The notes beneath the pieces are model-generated. The model was given only the letters and a program-made list of their open reading frames with translations, was not told where the DNA came from and did no database searches. DNA of 64,000 nucleotides from Cytobacillus gottheilii (lineage in GTDB: Bacteria; Bacillota; Bacilli; Bacillales; Cytobacillaceae). Position numbers and translations under genes: made by a program. Location: NCBI RefSeq assembly GCF_001636345.1, contig NZ_KV440945.1, forward strand, positions 3,491,354 to 3,555,353, read 5' to 3'. This document shows, piece after piece, positions 17,681 to 27,262 of the stretch (positions are counted from its first letter, which is position 1; every line of letters begins with the position of its first letter).

Positions 17681-18082
17681 TTATTTAATATTTAAAGTAC
17701 CAGATAATTTTTCGACTGCTGGGATATCTGCAGGTGCCCAATCAAGTGAAGTAAGTTCATTCGCTGATAACCATTCAATTGAAACATGTTCGGTTAGCAC
17801 CGGTTTTCCTTCGACCAATTTACAACTGAAGGTCGTTAGATGAACAATTCCGAAGTCATACTCATACACCGTATGATCGACCTGCTCTCCTATTTCAATT
17901 TTACAATTCATTTCTTCTCTAATTTCTCGTTTTAATGCCTCTTGTGGAGATTCTCCCTCCTCAATTTTCCCACCTGGAAATTCCCATTTATAAGGAAGAG
18001 CTTTCCCTGGGCCTCTTTGTGCGCATAGAATTTTATCGTTATCGATAATGATTGCACCGACAACATGGATGTTTTTTTTCAT
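17681..18082 (-). CDS. Nudix hydrolase, MutT-like (8-oxo-dGTP diphosphatase type)
   Basis: This 133-residue protein carries a complete Nudix box GGKIEEGES...REIREEM at residues 38-60 and an N-terminal VVGAIIIDNDKILCAQR, with FPGGKIEEGE as in (deoxy)nucleoside triphosphate pyrophosphohydrolases. Known role of the family: removal of oxidised nucleotides or other nucleoside diphosphate derivatives. It lies inside the island of nucleic-acid enzymes, between the IS and the SNase gene, which is divergent. RBS AAGGAGG is before the ATG. Confidence 0.88.
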   Translation of the reverse strand: MKKNIHVVGAIIIDNDKILCAQRGPGKALPYKWEFPGGKIEEGESPQEALKREIREEMNCKIEIGEQVDHTVYEYDFGIVHLTTFSCKLVEGKPVLTEHVSIEWLSANELTSLDWAPADIPAVEKLSGTLNIK

Positions 18083-18356
18083 GGGTCCTCCTTGTAAATA
18101 AAGCTTGCTCTGACATTAAGTTTAAATGATTATATTATAACTTAAATATTAATGGTTGTTATAGTGTTGAAAAAAATGTTTAGTTGAAGTTTATAGAGAA
18201 AATAACTAAACCTAGCCTCTCTTTTGAGCGGTCCTTTTTCTATTTATTCCCCTCTAAAATATACCAAATGTCTAATTATGTCGAATGTATAGTCAAACCC
18301 TAACACATCATATAAAATTCATATGCTACATTGATAATATTGAGGGGGTTATAACA

Positions 18357-19406
18357 GTGGATATACTGTTATTTTTATTAGGTCTTTTTTTGTTTTTGGG
18401 TTCGTTCCTTTACTTGGTTATTACTCTTATTAAAAAGAGGTTTGCTAAGAAAAACTTCCTAACTCTAATTGCTTCTGGTTTTATTTTAATGATTGTTGGT
18501 CTTTCTATGGGAGTTAGTTCAACAGAACAAGCTTCAACCCCTGTAAAAGAAACAAGTGAAGAAGTAGAAAGTGCTGAATTAACAGAAGAAGAAAAATTAG
18601 CGCAGGAAGAAGAAGCTATAGCGCAAAAAGAAGCTGAAGAAAAGGCTAAACTGGAAGAACAGAAAAAAGCCGAGGAAAAAGCTGAACAGGAAGCATTAAA
18701 GAAGGCTGAAGAACAAAAACTGGCAGCTGCAGAGGAAATGGGTTTAGTTGCTGCAACCATTTCTCGTGTGGTTGATGGAGATACAGTTGAGCTATCAGAC
18801 GGAAGTAAGGTTCGTTTGATTGGTGTCAACACGCCTGAGTCAACAACTCGAACTGAAAAGTACGGTAAGGAAGCTAGCGATTATACAAAGTCTAAGCTTG
18901 AAGGAAAAGAAGTTTGGCTGCAAAAGGATGTTTCTGAAGCAGATCGATATAACCGGTTATTACGGATCATTTGGATGGAACTTCCTTCTAACGTTATGGA
19001 TGAAAATGAAATTAAAACAAAAATGTTCAATGCTGATTTAGTTCTAAATGGATATGCAGAGCCTTCTACCTATCCTCCAGACGTAAAATATAGTGAACAG
19101 TTTGTAAAGTTTGCTCGTGAAGCTCGGAATCAAGGTACTGGTTTGTGGGCTTACGGTGAGAGCGGAACAACGAAAGGTGATTTGGATCAAAAAGAAGTGG
19201 CTGCCACTAAAACTGTAGAACCACCAAAAACTCAAGAAACTACTACAACTGAATCTGAACCAGCTCCAGCATGTGATATTAAAGGGAATCAAAGCGGCAT
19301 TTACCATGTGCCTGGAAGTACTTATTATGATCGAACAAAAGCCGAAGTATGGTTTTGCTCGGTTGAAGAAGCGGAAGCTGCTGGGTATAGAGCTCCGAAA
19401 AGATAA
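18357..19406 (+). CDS. Membrane-anchored SNase-like thermonuclease with C-terminal sunset domain
   Basis: The protein has about 349 residues from a GTG at 18357, chosen because GAGGGGG lies 8 bases upstream; an upstream ATG at 18285 has no RBS. Domains: two membrane helices (about 3-24 and 34-52), a long Glu/Lys/Ala-rich coiled coil (about 65-128), a staphylococcal-nuclease fold from about 130 ([31 protein letters not shown] with the expected acidic and Arg residues), a Thr-rich linker, and a sunset-type module with CDIKGN and [19 protein letters not shown]. It probably sits at the membrane and cuts DNA or RNA outside the cell. Promoter not obvious. Confidence 0.88.
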   Translation: MDILLFLLGLFLFLGSFLYLVITLIKKRFAKKNFLTLIASGFILMIVGLSMGVSSTEQASTPVKETSEEVESAELTEEEKLAQEEEAIAQKEAEEKAKLEEQKKAEEKAEQEALKKAEEQKLAAAEEMGLVAATISRVVDGDTVELSDGSKVRLIGVNTPESTTRTEKYGKEASDYTKSKLEGKEVWLQKDVSEADRYNRLLRIIWMELPSNVMDENEIKTKMFNADLVLNGYAEPSTYPPDVKYSEQFVKFAREARNQGTGLWAYGESGTTKGDLDQKEVAATKTVEPPKTQETTTTESEPAPACDIKGNQSGIYHVPGSTYYDRTKAEVWFCSVEEAEAAGYRAPKR

Positions 19407-19416
19407 TAGAATAGGG

Positions 19417-19448
19417 AATAGCCACTCCGATTGGAATGGCTATTTTTT
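19417..19448 (+). terminator. Terminator of the SNase gene
   Basis: AATAGCC (19417-19423) pairs with GGCTATT (19438-19444) with further pairing inside, followed by TTTTTT. Between here and 19732 I see only AT-rich DNA without a supported gene. Confidence 0.8.
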
Positions 19449-19732
19449 GTATTATCAGACCACTTATTGTTCTGGCCTCTATTTTTCTAAACAGCTAATG
19501 ATGGTAGCGATTATCTCTGCTAATAACATTACAATTTTAAAAAGTGTATATTTAAATTAATTAGATCAGTGTAATTTAAGTTTTTAAATTCTTATATTGT
19601 TTTAACATAAAATTACTGTCTTAACCACTTAATCATATACCTTCTTCATTACCATTCCTCACTCCCCTGTAAATCTTCACATAAAAAAGACTTTTTTGGA
19701 AACAATCCCATAAATTCATTTCATTTTTCCCA

Positions 19733-19741
19733 TGATATAAT
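19733..19741 (+). promoter_or_regulatory. Extended -10 promoter of the SF1 helicase gene
   Basis: TGATATAAT is a good extended -10 element (TGnTATAAT). No strong -35 is seen 17 bases upstream. The transcript would have a leader of about 50 bases ending in AGGAAGGA before the GTG start. Confidence 0.55.
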
Positions 19742-19800
19742 ATACATTTGTATTAGGCAGTTTTTGTAAAAATATAGCGATTTATAGGAAGGATGGTATT

Positions 19801-22800
19801 GTGGATTCTTCTGCTTTACAGATAGATAAAACAGTTCGATTATTTACTTACTTAAGAGAGTTGTCATTGTTAAAGACACCTTTGATTCGGGATATTCAAA
19901 ACTACGAAAATTATGTATTCCTCAATGAAATTCCAGATGATAAAGATTGTATTTCTCCACTGACTAGTACTGCTAAGGATATATGGATTGAAATTAAGAA
20001 ACCGGTAAGACCCGAATTTCCTTCTATTCCAATTTCACTAAGTGATTGGATCTCTCCTTCATATAAGCCTGAGAACATTGATCCTGAACCAAGCTTGCTG
20101 GACAGAATCACGAATCCAGATTATGAGGATGATGATACTTCTGATAGTGAGGATCAATATCTTTATTTGAGTGACTTTCCGGATATTCAGCGAAATTATG
20201 ATACTTACATGTTTGATCTATGGCAGCCATGGAAAGAAGAATATATACGGTATGAAAAGGTTCAAAACATTTATACTAAATTATTCTCGGTTTATCAAAA
20301 GCAAAAAAAGCTTGGTGAACAGTATGAATTGATCGCTTGCGCTGGTCTGTTAAATTGGAAGGCGCCAGATGACCAGCTTGTGCACCGTCATATTTTAACG
20401 ACTTCTTGTTCATTTGAATTTGATTCAAACAATGGCTTGATCAGGGTGCTTCCAACATCTGAAGGCGTAAAGGCTGAACTGGAGCAAGATATGCTTGAAC
20501 TCGAGAATCGCCTTGATAATACTGCATTAAAGTCGATTCAGGACATACTTGAAGAATTACAAATGGATTTCTGGAATAAAGAGCTGATTGATTCTATTTG
20601 CAGATCATTTGTATTTTCACTATCTGCTAATGGGACTTATAAGGAAGCAGAATTAAACAATAAAAAAGATAGTCCAAAGCAGCCTGACATTCTATACAGC
20701 CCAGCTCTGATTCTTAGAAAGAAAACAGAAAAGGGTTTCCAGCAAGCTTGCTCAAAGATTATTGAAAATGTGAAAGAATCTGCTGACGCTATACCATTCG
20801 GGATTAAGAGAATTTTCGAGGAAATGGATGATTATCAGGATTCTGCAGGTTTATCAGCTGAAGGTTCTGCCAATTTTGAGATGGAGGATCAAACTGTTTA
20901 TTTTCCGCTTGAAGCGAATGATGAGCAGCGAAAGATCATTTCTAATCTTGAAACTCGAAACGGTGTCCTTGTTCAAGGTCCTCCCGGAACTGGGAAAAGT
21001 CATACGATAGCCAATTTGATTTCTCATCTTCTTTCCTCTGGTCAAAGAGTGCTAATTACAAGTGAAACGGCACGCGCTTTGAAAGTACTAAAAGATAAAA
21101 TTCCAAGTGACCTGCAAGATCTTTGCGTAAGTTTGTTAGGAGCCGATACAAAATCGTTTAAAGATTTAGAGAAGGTTGTGCAAATTATTTCAAACAATCG
21201 GGATACATGGGATAGTGATTTTGTTCAATCTGAAATTACCAGACTTACGGCTCAACTAAAATCACTGAAAGAAAAGGAAGCATCCACTCGCCATCAGCTC
21301 AGATCTATTCGCGAAAAGGACACATTTGAACACCATTTCCTAAATGGCGCATATAAGGGTACAGCCCAAACAATCGCTGACCAGATTAGGAGAGAGCGCG
21401 ATCGCTATAGCTGGTTAAAAGATACGCTAGCAATGGATGCTCAGTGCCCGCTATCGCAAGCTGAATTGACTGAACTGCTTAACTTGCTGCAGGTTTTGGA
21501 TGACAATGTGCAAGAGCAGATTCAATCCTCTTTTCCACCTGTTGAGGTTTTAGAAAACGAAGAAGTTCTTACTCAAAATGCAAACCGAGAAAAGGTTATA
21601 TTAGATGAATTAAAAGAATATGGACAAGTTCATAGCGAAGAATATAATCAGTTATCCATTTTAACTTCAGAAAAACGAGAATCATTAAGTCAAACACTGC
21701 ATGAATTATCAGCGGTATACACAGGGCTTAATCGATTAAATGGTGAGTGGGTATTTACTGCTATAGATGACCTGGAGAATTCAAAATTCAGACCTTGGGA
21801 AGAGTTTTATAATCAAATGATCCAGTCAATTGGGTCCGTTAAAGACTTGGCAGCCAAACATAGCTTAGCTGAAATACATGGAATTGGTGAAACCCCGCTT
21901 TCACAATTATTTGCAGATGTATCCATGCTGCATGCTCACTTAAAAGAAGGTAAAGGTATGGGCCTGCCTATGATGCGTCCAAAAGCAGTAAAAGATGCAT
22001 GGTATATTGTGAAAGATGTTCGCATTGATGGACGCAAGTGTGACACACTCGAGTCTGTCAGTCTATTAGAAGAAACGGTTAGAGTGGATCATACACTTAA
22101 AAAGATGGAAATGATGATCCTTGATCATCTTAAGGTTCAGATGACTCTAGCTCAATCACGTTCTTTAAATATGGCGAATATAGAAGACATCATTGAGCCA
22201 TTTAAACTGCTGCTGGCAGCGAAGGGGCACATTGATCAAATCAAGCAAGAGTACACAGACATACCATTTATTATGGATCAGCCTCTTCGTGAGAAGAATG
22301 TAACGGCTATATTGTCTTTCTTAAAAGCCATTTCATTAAATGAAGAGCTAAAGGCAATTCGAGATATGTTCCAGCAGCTGATTGAAAAGGTACAGCGCTC
22401 CGTTGATCAAAATGAAAAACATATACTGGTCGATCAGCTAATAAACGCAGTTTTGAATCGAGATATTGTAAACTACAAGGATAGCATTACAAAAGTGGTT
22501 GAACTTGATCAGTACGGAAAAATGAGTTTGCGATGTGACAAGCTTTTACAGAGATTTAAAGCCATTCTGCCTCAAGTTTATGCAGACCTTCTTCATTCAT
22601 TTGATGCACAAATATGGACTGAGAGATTTACTGTTTTAGAAAATGCAATGAACTGGGCAAAAGTGAATTCATGGCTCATTCATTTTTCTAAAAGCAGTGA
22701 AACGGAATTATTAAAGGGTCTGAATGAGATAGAAGCGCAAATTCACAAAACCATTACAGACTTAGGTGCACATAAAGCATGGTATTCCACATTGAGCACC

Positions 22801-24648
22801 ATGACAGAGGGTCAGCGACAGCATTTGCTTGCCTGGACAACTTCGATGCGGAAAGTTGGAAAAGGAACAGGTAAAAATGCACATGTTCATCTGCGCGATG
22901 CGCAAAAACATATGTCAGAATGCCGTGATGCAATTCCAGCCTGGATCATGCCTCTTTACCGTGTGTTTGAAACCTTTGATGTGAAGCCAAACTTATTTGA
23001 TGTTGTCATTATTGACGAGGCAAGTCAATCTGGTCCAGATGCTGTCATTCTTCAGTATATTGCTAAAAAGCTGATTGTCGTTGGAGATGATAAGCAAATT
23101 AGTCCTGAGTATGTAGGGATTAAACGTGAAGACATTCAGTATCTACGCAGCCAATATTTAAATGACTTTAAATTGGCAGACATGCTGGACATCGAAAACT
23201 CATTCTTTGATCTTGCTAATGTGCTCTTTGGCGGCCGTATTACTTTACGGGAACATTTTAGATGTATGCCGGAAATCATTGAATTCTCAAACAGAATCAG
23301 TTATACCAATACACCCCTGATTCCATTAAGACAATACCCGCCTAACCGTCTGGAACCGGTCAGAACCGTGCATGTGCCAACCGGCTATAGAGAAGGTGCT
23401 GGATCAAAAGTATTTAATCAGCCTGAAGCAGAAGCGATTGTTTCACAAATTAAGTCATGTATTAAAGATCCGCTATATAAAGATAAATCCATTGGGGTCA
23501 TCTCTTTACAGAGTGAAGGACAAGCACAATTAATTGAACGATTATTAGTTGACGAAATTGGAACAGAAGAAATTGAGAAAAGAAACATCATTTGCGGTGA
23601 TGCATATGCATTCCAAGGTGACGAACGAGATATTATGTTCCTGAGTATGGTAGCTGCTCCTGGACAAACGGCTATGAGAGCTGTCACAACGGAAAAGGAT
23701 AAAAGAAGATTTAATGTTGCAGTCAGCCGTGCCAAAGATCAACTCTGGCTTTACCATACGCCAAGTGTCAACGATTTCCGCAATAAAGAATGCTTAAGAT
23801 ACCAACTCATTTCTTACTGTGAAAACCCAGCAAAAGAAATATTGGAATCCAACCGTGCTCTTTGTGAAAGCGACTTTGAACGTTCTGTGTTTGATCAAAT
23901 TACAGCAAGAGGCTACAGAGTTATCCCACAGCATGAAGTGGCCAACTATCGAATTGATATGGTTGTTGAAGGAGATAAAGGCAGAATTGCTGTTGAATGT
24001 GACGGAGATCAATGGCATGGTCCGGACCAATACAATTATGATATGAATCGCCAAAGAATCCTTGAAAGATGCGGCTGGAAATTCTGGAGAGTAAGAGGCA
24101 GTGATTACTATTACGATCCAGAGAAAGCCCTGTCTTCCTTATGGGATACATTGAAATATTATGAAATTGAGCCAATTGGATATGAAAAGGAAACTAAGTC
24201 TTCTATAACTGAAAGCGAAGCAGCTACTATAGAAGAAAATGAATCTTCATCTGCAAGTTTTTCTGATGTTGATCCAATTGCCGCTATGGAAGAAACAAAA
24301 TCGAGTATAGCTGCCTCAATGGAAGAAGTTATCACTGTGGTTGAGCGCATTCCAGCAACTACAATTGAATCTGCAACCGAAGAAAATAGTACAGTTATTA
24401 ATCCTGTACAAGATACAGTGAAAGCCGAGTTATCTCCAAAAGCCAACCTTAAACAATTCTTAATCAGCAAAGGACTTGAGGTTGTTGATATGAGGGATAA
24501 ACAAGGTGCTCTTTGGTTAATTGGAGGTCAGGAACTTTCGAGTATGATCGACGACCTGCGTAAAGATGGAATTGCCTTCACATACGCTTATAATGGCAGT
24601 AAATCAACCAATAGACAGCCTGCTTGGTTTACTTCTTACCGAGATTAA
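19801..24648 (+). CDS. SF1 (Dna2/Upf1-like) helicase fused to a Vsr/DUF559-like nuclease
   Basis: This 1615-residue protein starts at a GTG with AGGAAGGA upstream. Order seen: an N-terminal region of about 370 residues of unknown fold (two acidic stretches), Walker A QGPPGTGKSHT near 390-400, a long helical insertion of about 600 residues, the Walker B DVVIIDEASQ near 1067, VVGDDKQISPEY, GDAYAFQGDERDI and the VAVSRAKDQLWL motif VI, then a restriction-like domain near 1370-1450 (YRIDMVVEG, VECDGDQWHG, WKFWRVRG), a Ser/Glu-rich linker and a C-terminal module (GALWLIGGQEL ... AWFTSYRD). Single-gene systems of helicase plus Vsr-like nuclease are associated with phage defence. Function here is inferred. 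Terminator follows. Confidence 0.88.
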   Translation: MDSSALQIDKTVRLFTYLRELSLLKTPLIRDIQNYENYVFLNEIPDDKDCISPLTSTAKDIWIEIKKPVRPEFPSIPISLSDWISPSYKPENIDPEPSLLDRITNPDYEDDDTSDSEDQYLYLSDFPDIQRNYDTYMFDLWQPWKEEYIRYEKVQNIYTKLFSVYQKQKKLGEQYELIACAGLLNWKAPDDQLVHRHILTTSCSFEFDSNNGLIRVLPTSEGVKAELEQDMLELENRLDNTALKSIQDILEELQMDFWNKELIDSICRSFVFSLSANGTYKEAELNNKKDSPKQPDILYSPALILRKKTEKGFQQACSKIIENVKESADAIPFGIKRIFEEMDDYQDSAGLSAEGSANFEMEDQTVYFPLEANDEQRKIISNLETRNGVLVQGPPGTGKSHTIANLISHLLSSGQRVLITSETARALKVLKDKIPSDLQDLCVSLLGADTKSFKDLEKVVQIISNNRDTWDSDFVQSEITRLTAQLKSLKEKEASTRHQLRSIREKDTFEHHFLNGAYKGTAQTIADQIRRERDRYSWLKDTLAMDAQCPLSQAELTELLNLLQVLDDNVQEQIQSSFPPVEVLENEEVLTQNANREKVILDELKEYGQVHSEEYNQLSILTSEKRESLSQTLHELSAVYTGLNRLNGEWVFTAIDDLENSKFRPWEEFYNQMIQSIGSVKDLAAKHSLAEIHGIGETPLSQLFADVSMLHAHLKEGKGMGLPMMRPKAVKDAWYIVKDVRIDGRKCDTLESVSLLEETVRVDHTLKKMEMMILDHLKVQMTLAQSRSLNMANIEDIIEPFKLLLAAKGHIDQIKQEYTDIPFIMDQPLREKNVTAILSFLKAISLNEELKAIRDMFQQLIEKVQRSVDQNEKHILVDQLINAVLNRDIVNYKDSITKVVELDQYGKMSLRCDKLLQRFKAILPQVYADLLHSFDAQIWTERFTVLENAMNWAKVNSWLIHFSKSSETELLKGLNEIEAQIHKTITDLGAHKAWYSTLSTMTEGQRQHLLAWTTSMRKVGKGTGKNAHVHLRDAQKHMSECRDAIPAWIMPLYRVFETFDVKPNLFDVVIIDEASQSGPDAVILQYIAKKLIVVGDDKQISPEYVGIKREDIQYLRSQYLNDFKLADMLDIENSFFDLANVLFGGRITLREHFRCMPEIIEFSNRISYTNTPLIPLRQYPPNRLEPVRTVHVPTGYREGAGSKVFNQPEAEAIVSQIKSCIKDPLYKDKSIGVISLQSEGQAQLIERLLVDEIGTEEIEKRNIICGDAYAFQGDERDIMFLSMVAAPGQTAMRAVTTEKDKRRFNVAVSRAKDQLWLYHTPSVNDFRNKECLRYQLISYCENPAKEILESNRALCESDFERSVFDQITARGYRVIPQHEVANYRIDMVVEGDKGRIAVECDGDQWHGPDQYNYDMNRQRILERCGWKFWRVRGSDYYYDPEKALSSLWDTLKYYEIEPIGYEKETKSSITESEAATIEENESSSASFSDVDPIAAMEETKSSIAASMEEVITVVERIPATTIESATEENSTVINPVQDTVKAELSPKANLKQFLISKGLEVVDMRDKQGALWLIGGQELSSMIDDLRKDGIAFTYAYNGSKSTNRQPAWFTSYRD

Positions 24649-24657
24649 TACGTTATT

Positions 24658-24709
24658 TGCCCCAAAGGTTAGAGTGAGCGAGTCCTTCTACCTTTTGGGG
24701 TATTTTTTT
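24658..24709 (+). terminator. Terminator of the SF1 helicase gene
   Basis: GCCCCAAAGGTTAGA pairs with TCTACCTTTTGGGG around an imperfect inner stem, followed by TATTTTTTT. Confidence 0.85.
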
Positions 24710-24801
24710 ACCTATGCAATATTTCTGTATTAACTTAAAAAACCGAATCTTTTCCCGCCCTCCTCCGTAAGATAATATGAAATATGAAACGAGGTGAAAG
24801 T

Positions 24802-25137
24802 ATGGGTAAGACGAAGTTAGTCATGGCGGGCATTACGGCGACTGCTCTGACAATCGGTCTTTCGGGCTGCAGCTCGCAGGCGGAAGTTCCTCCTCCTCCC
24901 ACTGATACGGATTGTGATGATTGGGAATGGGATGAGGATGATGGTGTATATGAATGTGATGATGATCATTCCCGGCATTATGGGCATTTTTTTTATGGCG
25001 GGACGTTTTACAAAGGGAAGAATGCATTGCTGAATAGCTCTGCCTATAAAAGTTATAAAAGCAGTTCTTCGTTTGCCGGAGATTCGAAAAACAGGAGTTC
25101 AGGGTTTGGAAGTGGGTCTTCAAGTTCTGGCGGATAA
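24802..25137 (+). CDS. Acidic/Ser-Gly-rich lipoprotein, YgiB/DUF1190-like position
   Basis: The ATG at 24802 is chosen over one 18 bases upstream because GAGGTGAAAG sits between them. The 111-residue product has a lipoprotein signal peptide (GLSGC lipobox, Cys near residue 25), then an Asp/Trp-rich acidic segment (DWEWDEDDG), Tyr/Ser-rich repeats and a Ser/Gly tail. It starts a five-gene operon with DUF350, ATP-grasp and potassium channel genes. In E. coli a similar operon position is held by the DUF1190 lipoproteins YgiB/YjfM; homology here is only tentative. It may be a surface protein and even a substrate of the ligase (inference). Confidence 0.75.
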   Translation: MGKTKLVMAGITATALTIGLSGCSSQAEVPPPPTDTDCDDWEWDEDDGVYECDDDHSRHYGHFFYGGTFYKGKNALLNSSAYKSYKSSSSFAGDSKNRSSGFGSGSSSSGG

Positions 25138-25165
25138 TGGCTTTTAGAAAAAGGAGGATGAAAAG

Positions 25166-25564
25166 ATGAATTTATATTTAAATTTTGCTTCTTATTTAGG
25201 GGTAGCTTTATTGCTTCTTATTGCAGGCATGATTATTTTTACGCTGAGCACCCCGAAGTTAAAGGAATTTCGCCTGATTGGTGAAAAGAATGTAACTGCT
25301 GCCTTGTTTTTGGGCGGGAAGGTTTTAGGACTTGCGATTGTGCTTGGCGCTGCAGCGGAATATTCGATTGACCTGATGGATATGGTGATTTGGGGAGCAA
25401 TTGGCATTGTCTCGCAAATTCTTGTATTCCTGATTGCCGAATTGGTGACAATCCGTTTTAGCATTACGAAGGCGATTGAAGAAGATAATCGGGCGGTAGG
25501 TGTGATGCTTCTCTCCTTATCCTTGGCCATCGGTCTGATTATCGCGAAGTGTTTATCTTACTAA
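25166..25564 (+). CDS. DUF350-family membrane protein
   Basis: This 132-residue protein has four membrane helices and DUF350-like features (a GKVLGLAIVLGAAA segment in helix 2 and VTIRFSITKAIEEDNRAVGV). DUF350 proteins (E. coli YjfL) have unknown function but sit with ATP-grasp ligases of the glutathionylspermidine synthase family, as here. RBS AGGAGG lies about 9 bases before the ATG. The gap to the lipoprotein gene is 28 bases. Confidence 0.85.
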   Translation: MNLYLNFASYLGVALLLLIAGMIIFTLSTPKLKEFRLIGEKNVTAALFLGGKVLGLAIVLGAAAEYSIDLMDMVIWGAIGIVSQILVFLIAELVTIRFSITKAIEEDNRAVGVMLLSLSLAIGLIIAKCLSY

Positions 25565-25580
25565 ATTAAGGGTGGGACCT

Positions 25581-26039
25581 GTGTTGGACGCATTAACTTA
25601 CTATATTGACCGTGGCAACGGACGATATGATCCATTCTATGAATATAAAACTTCCTCTGTTGGAAAAGACGAATTCTACGCCAGACAGCTTTGCACATAC
25701 CTGATCCTGCGCGGGTCACAGTATGAATTAATCTCGAATGAAATGGACGGCAAGGAAGAGATTCTCGTTCTGAAAGAGATTGGTCGAAATTTATCTGGTG
25801 AAGAAGAAAAAAGCTTTCGGGGAGAAGGAATACATATCGAGTTCCGAAGCCCAAATGTGCGGGAAAATTATCGCCTTCTTTCGCGTATTCCTTGTGATAC
25901 TCACTTTGACGTTCTGCGCTATCTGCTGAAAGACATTGTCGACATTCCTCAGCTCGGAAAAAGAAAAGTGACTTCGACAGAGATCGATGAGGACAGAGGC
26001 GTCTATGTTCTGTATGTCGAGGAATTTGAAGCATGGTGA
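25581..26039 (+). CDS. Unknown soluble protein in the ATP-grasp/DUF350 operon
   Basis: I chose the GTG at 25581 (AAGGGTGG upstream); a GTG nine bases earlier is an alternative. The roughly 152-residue product (MLDALTYYIDRGNG ... VYVLYVEEFEAW) is a soluble alpha/beta protein without a motif that I recognise. It sits between the DUF350 and ATP-grasp genes and overlaps the latter by 7 bases, so it belongs to the same unit. In related operons this position may hold DUF4178- or DUF2491-type proteins, but I cannot confirm homology. Confidence 0.75.
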   Translation: MLDALTYYIDRGNGRYDPFYEYKTSSVGKDEFYARQLCTYLILRGSQYELISNEMDGKEEILVLKEIGRNLSGEEEKSFRGEGIHIEFRSPNVRENYRLLSRIPCDTHFDVLRYLLKDIVDIPQLGKRKVTSTEIDEDRGVYVLYVEEFEAW

Positions 26040-27259
26040 ATACTACTGACTACCGAACAAAACGAAAACAATTTTATGAAAAAATCGAAGGCTTCTGGCA
26101 CGATCTTTATGGGGAGGAATATGCCCTTTATGATATCAAGCCGCTGGAACAGGCTGAGGCAGATCACATTCGGCTGATCAGCGAACGAATTGGAGCTGTT
26201 TTCTTTAAAACCGCCTCCCTTCTTCGCAGAGTTCCAAATGAAACACTTCTTGAAATGGGTTTTCCAGCTGAAACCCTTTCCTATATTGGTTTGAAAACGA
26301 TGGATTCTGAGAGCGTGGTCGCCAGGCTAGATCTGATACCCTCCGGCGACAGCTATAAATGCATTGAGATTAATGCAGATACGCCTACCTTCATTAAAGA
26401 GCTCTTTTCGATTAACGGTGAAATCTGCCGGGAGTTTGGGATGATCGATCCGAATGAAGGCATGGAAGCAAAGTTAAGAAATGCCGTACAGGAAAGCATT
26501 AAACAAAGCTCGCAAAAGAAAGAACCTCATATTGTGTTCACCGCTCATGAAGACAATATTGAGGATCGGGAAACGGTTCTATATCTGCAAAAAGGAATAG
26601 ATTCCAAGTTCACCCCTCTCCATAAGCTTCACATTGAAAAAGGTGTGGGGCTATTTGATGAGCGAGGGAAACAAATCGATATTCTCTATCGCCAAACGTT
26701 TCCGATTGAAAACCTGATTAAAGATGAGGATGACAAAGGAAATCTGATCGGACTTTGGTTACTAGAGCTGATTGAGGATGGAAAGCTTACTGTTATTAAT
26801 CCTCCCTCCGCTTTTCTGCTGCAAAACAAAGCGGTTCAGGCAATTATTTGGGGCTTACATGAAGAAGATCATCCTTTTTTTACAGAGGAAGAGCATAGCT
26901 GGATTGGAGAGTACTTCCTTCAAACCTATCTGGAAGCAGATTATTTCATCCAAAATGGCATTCCTTTTGTGAAAAAGCCGATCTTTGGGCGTGAAGGCGA
27001 TACGGTTGAGATTTTTAATCGTAGCGGAAATCTTGTTTTAGCGGATGCGCAAAGCTCTTATACCGAATATCTCCCCGTATATCAGCAATATATCGAGCAT
27101 CCGGCCATGGATTTTCAGAGTGAGAAAGGCAAACAAAATGGCAAATTGCTTCTCGGCAGCTTTCTGCTAAATGGGAAGCCTGGAGCTATCGGTTATCGGA
27201 TTGGCGAAACCATCACCAATAACCTATCTTATTATCTTCCTGCGGGAATCAGGAGGTAG
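26033..27259 (+). CDS. Glutathionylspermidine synthase-like ATP-grasp ligase
   Basis: This 408-residue protein matches the YjfC/YgiC branch of the glutathionylspermidine synthase family, predicted amide ligases without a proven substrate. Seen: ARLDLIPSGDSYKCIEINADTPT near 100-125 (family RxDL ... NADTPT), VFTAHEDN, a DERGKQIDILYRQTFP segment, and KPIFGREGDTVEI near 316, all ATP-grasp signature positions. No amidase domain is present, unlike E. coli GspS. The operon context with a lipoprotein and membrane proteins suggests peptide or polyamine modification at the envelope (inference). Confidence 0.88.
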   Translation: MVNTTDYRTKRKQFYEKIEGFWHDLYGEEYALYDIKPLEQAEADHIRLISERIGAVFFKTASLLRRVPNETLLEMGFPAETLSYIGLKTMDSESVVARLDLIPSGDSYKCIEINADTPTFIKELFSINGEICREFGMIDPNEGMEAKLRNAVQESIKQSSQKKEPHIVFTAHEDNIEDRETVLYLQKGIDSKFTPLHKLHIEKGVGLFDERGKQIDILYRQTFPIENLIKDEDDKGNLIGLWLLELIEDGKLTVINPPSAFLLQNKAVQAIIWGLHEEDHPFFTEEEHSWIGEYFLQTYLEADYFIQNGIPFVKKPIFGREGDTVEIFNRSGNLVLADAQSSYTEYLPVYQQYIEHPAMDFQSEKGKQNGKLLLGSFLLNGKPGAIGYRIGETITNNLSYYLPAGIRR

Positions 27260-27262
27260 AGC

